From: Glebionis coronaria
Taxonomy: Eukaryota; Streptophyta; Magnoliopsida; Asterales; Asteraceae
Direction of reading: 5' to 3'
Length of the DNA stretch: 64,000 nucleotides
Assembly: GCA_025667525.1 (NCBI GenBank)
Contig: CM046881.1
Coordinates: 499,121,627-499,185,626 of the forward strand
The stretch's first letter is position 1. Each line of letters starts with the position of its first letter. Shown one piece after another: positions 56,431 through 64,000 of the stretch. Under the pieces are notes generated by a model. That model did no database searches, had not been told where the DNA came from, and worked only from the letters and a program-made list of their open reading frames with translations. The position numbers and the translations under genes were made by a program.

Positions 56431-59219
56431 TTTTACAAAATCTTAAACCTAGCATACTATGCTTGAGTCTTCGATCTTGTTCTTGTGAATATACTAATGA
56501 GATCTTTGACTTTAGTCTTGAGCATGTTCTCTTGCCTTGACCTTGTGCATTCATCACTTGTGATATTCGCCTCTTCGTGACTTCATGTTCCACACACTTA
56601 TACCTTTATAATTCTTGAAAGCTTCATAGTTTGATACAGCGGAAGACTTGACCTTCAGACTTTCTTGAATTCGTTGAAGTACTAAGTGTATGCAGTATAA
56701 GCATGTGGGGATGACTTCTTCTTGGATTCCGCAACGCCACCGTCTTCAAATGCCGCAACATAAGTAGACACGAAAGAAATGGCTTTGAACATTTCATTCT
56801 AAATCGGTAGCATTTTACCTCCGGTCGGTGAAGACCGTTGGACGATATTAGATATCGTACCCGTGACGGATAGTTTCAATTAAGTAACTTCCTGACAGGA
56901 TTTCGCGGGTAAACCCGTTCTCTTTATTCGACCGTCCAAAGCTGACTGCGAACATAAAGAGTGAATCATTTGGATAATAATATCCGCATGATTTGAAGCC
57001 GTCAATTCATGTTCCTGGAACAAGTGAAATTCAATTAAGAACCGCACCATCGTTGCTTTCCAGTTGTCACGAGCTTGATTCGTATAGAATCTTGCAAGTT
57101 ACCTACCAAGTGCTGTTTGAGGTTAACACTAGAAGGATTTCCACTCATCACCGTAAACACAAAGGTATCACTCTGAGTGTTCTGGCAAGATCAATGAGAT
57201 ATTGCGTAGAGGCCTGGAACGTGTTTAAATTCAGTTAAGAATTAAACAGCTGTTGCTTTCCAGTTATCACAAGTTTGATTCATAAAGAATCGCACAAGTC
57301 ACCTACCATGAGCTTTTTGATATTCGCTCAAGAAGGATTTCCATCTTCATTGTAAATACTTTCGTATTACTCGGATGTTCAGGCAAGATCATGAAGATTT
57401 TGCGTAGGACTCTTCAGATCTTTCTTACTTTTCACAGTGTATGAAGAAGCAAGGAATTATGAAAGTGTGTCCTAATGAGATATTTAATGATCTCAAATGG
57501 CTCTAGACTCGATCGTGCATTTTGGATTTTTAGTGATCGGAGGCTGGAGAGGAGTTCCACCATTTCAATACCAATTTATTCGGAGTGAATAAATCAATAG
57601 ATAATGTGTTGTCTCCGTGTGATTGAAACAAATACCTTTTGAGAGATATCTGAGTTAGCTGGGATGGGTTGTGCCTTGCATCACTGGGTCCATGATGTCT
57701 GTCTTCAGTATCAAGAATCATTAAACAATGATCTTAATAGCATATGTATTGACCCGGTTTCTGCCTAAGGTTGTAAGGAGGGCTTCTTTCTTTACACCCT
57801 TTATCTTTACAATTCTTTTTCATTCTTCAACCCCTTCAATGCTTACCAATACGTCATAACTAGCACCTTGTTGTGATTATTCCAGTGCTAACTTAAGTAC
57901 TTGGTCGGCATTCAGCTACGTTCACAATCTTTCACCATCTTTCCTAAGGACTACTATTTCTAGCTATGGAATGTCCTTGGGAACATTTTTCCGGTTCTAG
58001 AGGAATCATTGGACTTTAACCTATCCTACCATCCTTATGTCACCACAATCTTCACCGTCGTGAATAGAGATGTTTTGGGTAAGTGTATGTCACCATGAAA
58101 TCCATTTTGAAGTGCAAATCCATTTTGCTCCCCCTTAACATATGCCACGATATCCGAAAACATTTTGCACATGTCGGGATGAGCTAGCACGTTATGTCAA
58201 ACCATTTGTGATTAATCATTTCCCATATTAAATCACATTTTCTCCCCCATATTAAAAATATTAACCCAATCGATGTTTTTAATATCAATTGATTTAATAG
58301 CATTTTAAGAAAATTTGGGAAGAAAAATGCAAATCCAATTATCTTCATGAATTACACAAGCTCCCCCTCAAATTAATGAGGGTGTGCTGAAACGTAAATT
58401 AAATACCTTTTAAACACAAGTGTAAGGTATTTATCACGTGCAAAGATCATATATGATAATGAATTCACAAGATTAGCAATTTACGAGGTAGGACCTGAAT
58501 GATGTAGAACATCATATGAAAGATTCACATGGTTCTTGTTCACGAATGTTGGTCACCTCGTCACGTCTGAAGTTATCTCTTGACTCCATGTGTATGATTG
58601 ATATCGTTGTCTTGACACCAATATGTGAACTTGGCACTCTAGGCATCAAGGATTCTGAATGCTGGACAATTGCTCCCCCTCAATTGTTGACCCGTGTTCT
58701 ATTGAAAGAGCTGTAGTCACCGTTTGAGTAGTCGCATCGTCGAGTATGTAGATATCAATTGTAAGTTGCTACGGTTGGTGGAGATGATAACTTCATAAAA
58801 ACAAGACTTCTCTTGTTTTAACAAATAAATGCATTGAATCGTACATATATTCGTGTTAGACTGTGTTATTACGTCAACACAATCCCTTACATGGTTATAA
58901 AGTAAACCATGCCCAAGAAATTTAATTCCTGTTGTTGAGTCAAAGCTTTCCGGTGAAATGCTTGACTTGAGTATGAAAAGCGGGTTACTATCTGAAATAA
59001 TAGCAAACCCTTTTGAGCATGTTTTAAAACATTTAAACTTCTGCTCGAACTTTATTTACAACCCCGTGTCATTATTGAATGACATTTCTAGGTTCGTAAA
59101 TATTATCGATTCCAGAAGACATGCTCTTTTTATCAAAACATTTTGGAACACACAATTTTGAAAGATTTAGAAAAAACCTTTTGATAAATTCTCGAAAAAT
59201 TGTGTTCAAAGTTTTGAAA
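56431..59219 (-). other. Noncoding body of element E, with a ~200-bp tandem duplication
   Basis: No long ORF on either strand. A duplicated unit starts near 57027 and again near 57227 (shared strings include GTTGCTTTCCAGTT, ACCTACCA and GAAGGATTTCCA). The rest holds nothing I recognise. Confidence 0.7.
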
Positions 59220-60245
59220 ACCAATTACTTGAGCTTAAGATGTTGAATATCTTATAAAACGAGCTCAAGTCCGAGAAGTTGTAAGCTTCCCGTTGTTAAG
59301 GATAAGTTGATCATCGGTTATAAACTTTCCTTTTAACTAAAGAACGAGTCCTAAGCTGACATTTACTTAGAAGTTGTGTTCATGATCTTGAAAACTTTGA
59401 ATGTTTTAACGAAAAGCTCTTGACCGAGAAATATGAATTTCTCGTTATGAGGAAAAGTTCTCTTATTTAAAAGATACACATTCCTTTCTGAGCTTAAAAC
59501 TTAGAATGTTTTAATACAAGCTCATGACCGAGAAAAATGAATTTCCCGTTACGAGGACAAGCTATCTTTAAAGATAAGCTTTCCAAAAAATAAAGTCCGA
59601 GTTAAAGTTTGATATTTAATTGTAAGTCATTGTGCATGATCTTAAAAACTTCGAATGTTTTTAATATTAGCTCATGCCCGAGAAAAATTAATTTCTCGTT
59701 GTAAGGATAAGTTTATCATTGGCGATAAACTTTCCTTTCTTTGAAGATCGGGTCATCATATGATATTTAATGATGAGCCTTATACACGAGCTTAAAACCT
59801 TTGAATGGTTTTAGGATAAGCTCGTGTCCAAGAAAACTTAATTTCTTGTTAAGAGGGTAAGTTATCGTTGCGTGGATAAACTTCCCTGTCTCTGAAGTTC
59901 GGGTCGTCGTCTGTCATTTAACGAGGAGCCATTTACACAAGCTAGAAACCTTTGAATGGTTTTAATGTAAGCTCGTGTCCGAGAAAACTTAATTTCTCGT
60001 TTTGAGGGTAAGTTATCGTTGCGTAGATAAACTTCCCTTCCTCTGAAGAATGGGTTACAGACTGTGATTTGAATGTAAGCCTTTGTGCATGAGCTTAATA
60101 AATTAGAATGTTTTTGATATAAGCTCATGCCCGAGAAACATGAATTTCTTGTTGTTAGGATAAGTTTACCATCGGCGATAAACTTTCCTTTCTTTGAAGA
60201 TCGAGTTATAGTCTGTGATGTGACTATAAGTCCTATGTAAGCTTT
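59220..60245 (-). repeat. Tandem array of ~151-bp hairpin-rich units in element E
   Basis: The anchor CCGAGAA recurs at 59271, 59424, 59528, 59678, 59828, 59979 and 60131: steps 153, 104, 150, 150, 151, 152. Each unit carries short inverted repeats such as GAGCTTA...AAGCTC, GAGAAA...TTTCTC and AAGTTTATC...GATAAACTT. Conservation is highest at these arms. Confidence 0.85.
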
Positions 60246-60489
60246 AACTATGAATCCCCTGAGATACTAGTTTCTCCGATATCTGCTTCTTCAGCAACCA
60301 AACTCTAAGAGTGTCTTTAGTTGAACAGTATACAACGATTGGACCGCTTCGTTCTTTTGGAACACCAACTTTGGGACCTGCATTCTCATTAGGATTTTGC
60401 ATGCTTTGACATGGGTTAGCGATATCAATTATAGAAGCACGTGGGGGTTCACAGTTGGCTTTACTTGTGTCAGAGGTGACCTGAGTAGA

Positions 60490-62370
60490 TTATTCACTTA
60501 TCTTAGTTGGCAAACGTTTCCTTTTATAGAAAACTTTAAGTTCAGGCTTAAGTGATGTATCATCTTTTTCAATTTCCTCCCTAGCAGTCTTAGTAGAATC
60601 GGAGATTATCCAAGTTAAAGGGCACTCGTTTCCTTCAAGAGTGAAAGTTCTACCAGTGGGGCGCCACATTTTACCAACGGGTTTGATTTTAGCAACCCAC
60701 TGGGATTTAATTCTAGCACGGGAGTTCACCTCATTAAGCAATTTCTTGATATAGGAATCATGATTGGCTCTAAAGACACATTTCCTACATGTTTTACAAG
60801 TAGCATATTTAAAGTCCGAGTAATTCCTAGATGATTGATCGATGCTCCTAGGAGATGACATGCTATGGTGAGCATTGTTGGGTAATCGAGAAGGCATCTG
60901 ACTAGGTTTGACATTGCTATCTCTTACATGTGTCTTTTGCTTAGCTTCCCTAAGATCAGATTTATGGCAAACGTCATTTGAACTAGTTCGAGACGTATTC
61001 CTTGGACTATGCTTAGAGAAACTAGAGGCAATCATGTGATTAGGTCTTGCTAAAGCAGTTTTGGTCACATAGGGCCTAGTTGCTGGAATGACTGGTCTAG
61101 AAATATGACCCAAATCAACTTGGGAGGCAAACCGCGGTCTCGAGGATTGTGGTCGCTCGGATCTAAATGCAGTAGGTTGTCTGACAAACGGTTGTCTGAC
61201 GAACTGATTTGTAGGCGGTTTCCCCAAGATTGATGGTTTTTCAAGCGTAGTGTCCACACTAGGTCCTCTATTTTTCCTTAACTCATTTTTCAATGCAGCT
61301 ATAGCAAAAACCTTTTCCTGTACTTGAGCCTTTAACGTCTCATTCTCTTTGAGCAGTTCATCTTGGGATGCCAACTTAGATTCTAGCAGTTGAATTTGTT
61401 TCAAAAGATTATCCTTTTCAGCTTTAGAATCTAAAACGTTTTGATCCAATTTTCTTTCAAGAACAACGTTTGACTTTTCAAGATTTTCAAAGTATGTTTC
61501 AAATTTGTCCGTTTTCTTAGAAAATTTAAGTTTGGCATCCTCAAGATCTTTTGATTGTTGAGCTACAATCGTTTCGAGCTCTCAAATCTTGGAATCAGAA
61601 GCAGTCAATGAAGCAGTTATTGGACAATTATCACGATGTTTAGCATTTTGAACACTTTCTCCCCCATTATGACTCACATCGGATGAATCAGAAGTGGTAT
61701 TTATATCACTCTTTTCCATCCCATGTTTGTCATAATTAGGTTCAAAATGCTCAATATGCGGCATATCATCAGCATATACATCATAAACAACATTACATTG
61801 TACCATGTTTGCAGGCTCTTCGTTTGATTCCGTGCTCTTGCCATCGTTAGGCTCCAAGTTGTCAACCGTATGACCATTCTCCTCTTGTATCTGCATCATA
61901 GATTCTTGCACTCCATTATCATACTCTTGGTGAAGTCTGGATCTTTCATAAATCGAAGACGAAACCGATGTCATAAATTTGAACAGTTTATCACGGAAAT
62001 CTTTAACATCGTTCTGTGTGTATTGAAAAAATGACCGGCATATCCCTGAATTGTCAGACTTGATGATATTGAATTGGAGGAAAGGCGTGAGTTATGTCAC
62101 AAGAGCCTGATATGCAGTTTCTGATGCAGAGTGATTAAAGTCTTCTTTGTGAAGTTGCTCAGCTAGGTGGTTCAAGTTGAGAAATAGTGACTCGATGAAT
62201 GTATAATGATGTTGACCGAAGAGTGTCACAAATTCGCTTCCTCCTTGAACCCATGCAATAGTCCTAAGATGTGACTGAAGTAGTCGAACTGACGTGATAC
62301 CACTTTCTCTAGCTTTGTCTTGCAAAAAATGCAATTCTCCCTCGTTCGATGTTGAGTTCGAAAAATCCAT
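60490..62370 (-). pseudogene. Element E gag-like ORF with coiled coil, two in-frame stops
   Basis: From MDFSNSTSNEGELHF at 62370 the same frame continues to 60490 (about 627 codons), interrupted by TAA just before 62092 and TGA just before 61582. The first part holds ARESGITSVRLLQSHLRTI. The middle is acidic and then strongly helical, with likely coiled coil at about 61560-61260. A basic Ser/Pro/Arg-rich part follows. Near the end is a Cys-rich string CKTCRKCVFRANHDSYI. From memory this whole layout matches an N-terminal region of Asteraceae Ty1/copia polyproteins. It may supply a packaging or assembly function in trans; that is inference. Confidence 0.8.
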
Positions 62371-63090
62371 TGAAAGTCGATGAAAAATGATACGGATATT
62401 GTTGTCGGCTCAATACGATTATAAAATAAAACGGAGTCCAATTCAACCACGGATCACTCCAAATATAAGCCCATAAACTAATAAAACCAACCTTCGGTTA
62501 AACTAGTAAACGGCCTGACAACCAATTTAACAAAATTACTTTGACACAACTCGATTTAACTTAGCAAAACCTACGTAGCCCAATTGTCAAAACGTAAACA
62601 AGGCTAATTTATATTGCCACTTTATAAAACGAGGATTCACGTCTTTTGTTACAAGGCTTACAACGATAAACAATTGATAAAAGTTTTTACAATTGATTTT
62701 GATATGATATGACAAATTGACAAGGATAAGTTTTTACAATTGGTAAAAGTTGAGGCCCAATTGTCATTTAATCAACATGCGGTTAACTTATTTGACCCCA
62801 CCTTCTCAAATGTAAACCTAATGTAAACCAAATGTAAACGTGTCCTAGTCAAACTTGATTTAAATATAAATTGCAGTCTTCACGTGATGAATTCCTTTGG
62901 ACCACACAATTTGCATAAGAGATGTTCGAACTGTGTCTACTACTTTCTCGACTCTTGAGTAATCACATGCAACACCAATGTCCACGTGTTAACAACTTTT
63001 GGATAACAGCTCACTCCTTGAACCTCTGTCCACTAAATCAAAAGATAAAACGTGTTAATCCAAAGAATCAACCATGCTCTTGATACCAAT
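62371..63090 (-). other. Leader of element E with primer-binding site at 63076-63088
   Basis: The minus strand reads TGGTATCAAGAGC two bases after the LTR, the initiator-Met primer site with one inserted A. The remaining 700 bp is AT-rich with no supported ORF. Confidence 0.75.
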
Positions 63091-63381
63091 TGAAGGATCT
63101 TGTTTTTCTAAGAATTAGGCATTGTGTGGATTATCTATTGAATGGATGGAGAAATGGAAAACTTAGAGAGAGAAAGAAGAGAGAGAAAGGAGAGGATTGA
63201 AAGAAAGATGAAATTTGATTATTGTAAAATGGAAGTGAACCAAGAACCCCTCCTAACATGCTAGGAGGGGGGTTTATATAGCCCACCCTACATGTGGTCT
63301 ATATGGGCTATATTGGATCACGAGCCCAATATCATTGGAGTGACCGATCCTTTCTAAATACGTAAAAACGTATTTCCAACA
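63091..63381 (-). repeat. 5' LTR of element E
   Basis: Same length as the 3' LTR, four base differences. TATATAAA at about 63279-63272 and hairpin 63270-63247 on the minus strand. Followed by target duplication ATTGG (63382-63386). Confidence 0.93.
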
Positions 63382-63386
63382 ATTGG

Positions 63387-64000
63387 TTCAACCGTAGGTG
63401 TGGTTTGAGCGGTACTTCGTGGGATTGTAATGTGCTCCTTTTCGACCATCACCTCGGGTTCTTTCTCGATTTCCTTCTCCGTAGAAGTACTTGGACGAGA
63501 GATTGGTTCCTTGAAAGTTTTACCACTTCGTGTAGTAATAACCTTCATTTCTCCCTTCGGGTTTGCAATGGTCTCACTAAGAAGACCACCCGAGGAAGAG
63601 GGTTTACACATGATTGCTTCAAACATCTTAGCCATTCGGTCCTCAAATTTTAATTGCCTAGCATCCGCTTTTAATAACTCTTGCTTAATCTCATGTTGTC
63701 CTAATTCCATCCTTTTGTTGATTTTGTTGAAGACGTTGGACATTTCCTTCCATTTTGTTTGCATGAGTTTTAAGTTCATTAGCAAGTTCATTTTTAAGCT
63801 CGTTTTTCAACTCGGATCTTAAGCTAATCATCTCACGTTACATGTTATCAAATTTAGCATCATTTGCTTTAGCATAATCCAAAAATTCTCCTTGAAGATT
63901 TTTAGTGTGAGCATTTTGAAACCCTTGTGTAGTGTTTTGAAAATCACGGTTTTGGTTTTGATTAGTGACATGTCAATTCCCATTTTGATAATTCCCTTTG
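63387..64000 (-). pseudogene. Element D gag fragment, running off the window
   Basis: The minus strand shows GGLLSETIANPKGEMKVITTRSGKTF, matching the segment of element A gag near 3400 (IANPKGEMKxITTRSGK), preceded by a Lys/Glu-rich helix and Asn/Gln-rich sequence. Open part 63791-63354; upstream there are stops and a frameshift near 63700-63850. The E insertion at 63381 separates it from the protease part at 55993. Confidence 0.85.

Larger units (their letters stand above)
55999..63381 (-). mobile_element. Element E: non-autonomous short-LTR retrotransposon with copia-type gag-like ORF
   Basis: LTRs of 291 bp each (55999-56289, 63091-63381), TG/CA ends, four differences. Target duplication ATTGG lies at 55994-55998 and 63382-63386. 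On the minus strand there is a tRNA-Met-like primer site, a leader, one long ORF with two stops, then over 4 kb without coding capacity, a polypurine tract and the 3' LTR. No protease, RT, RNase H or integrase motif is seen, so movement must depend on another element. Confidence 0.93.
25205..64000 (-). mobile_element. Element D: Athila-like Ty3/gypsy element, minus strand, split by Copia-2 and E
   Basis: On the minus strand the order is gag (63387-64000 and onward), protease, RT, RNase H, integrase (55993-52081), 3' noncoding region, polypurine tract (49952-49939) and 3' LTR (49938 down to about 25205). Copia-2 interrupts the LTR and E interrupts gag. The 5' LTR lies beyond the right edge. 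The motifs are those of element A but clearly diverged, so D is a separate Athila family. Confidence 0.88.

Overview
The window is plant nuclear DNA made, as far as I can read it, entirely of LTR retrotransposons nested inside one another. I find no host gene, tRNA, rRNA or CRISPR array. The source is most likely a daisy-family (Asteraceae) genome. That rests on my memory of family-specific retrotransposon proteins: the Ty1/copia gag with a long coiled coil, the extra ORF after copia pol, and the coiled-coil ORF of element E.

Layout by nesting. Outermost is element B, a decayed Ty3/gypsy Tekay-type chromovirus on the + strand. Its broken 5' LTR is at 17328-17805, its internal part at 17806-23911 and the start of its 3' LTR at 23912-25204. 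A Ty1/copia element on the - strand (Copia-1, 11281-17327, continuing left of the window) sits in B's 5' LTR. Copia-1 is itself split in its reverse transcriptase by element A, a nearly intact Athila-like Ty3/gypsy element (+, 1-11280). B's 3' LTR is split by element D, a second Athila-like element (-, from about 25205 past the right edge). Copia-2 (+, 27751-48785, target duplication AATAC) sits in D's 3' LTR. Element C, a non-autonomous Athila relative (+, 28912-38066, duplication GGGAC), sits in the gag of Copia-2. Element E, a short-LTR copia-derived non-autonomous element (-, 55999-63381, duplication ATTGG), sits in the gag of D.

Relative ages. LTR pairs differ by about 2 bases in 1847 (C), about 1% (A), 4 in 291 (E) and about 13 in 517 (Copia-2). 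B carries the most lesions. This order agrees with the nesting.

How the parts work together. A keeps gag, protease, reverse transcriptase, RNase H and integrase with one in-frame stop. C keeps only gag and protease. It shares with A the primer site, leader, a long 3' noncoding region, the polypurine tract and the LTR ends, so it probably moves using proteins of A-like relatives. Copia-2 has gag, pol and a third ORF of 1020 codons.

The signal I find most unusual is a 21-bp-phased repeat with core CGYTGACAR. It recurs in both LTRs, the coding linkers and the noncoding gaps of Copia-2, and in the opposite relative orientation inside the LTR of the unrelated element D. LTRs of A and C carry an analogous array with a different core, ATTCCGAT, spaced about 24-25 bp in A. 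Other points of interest are the C-terminal domain that replaces pol in C, a TATA-plus-hairpin cassette shared by A and E, a conserved stop/CAG signal at the gag-pol boundary of both copia elements, and a 151-bp hairpin-rich tandem array in E.
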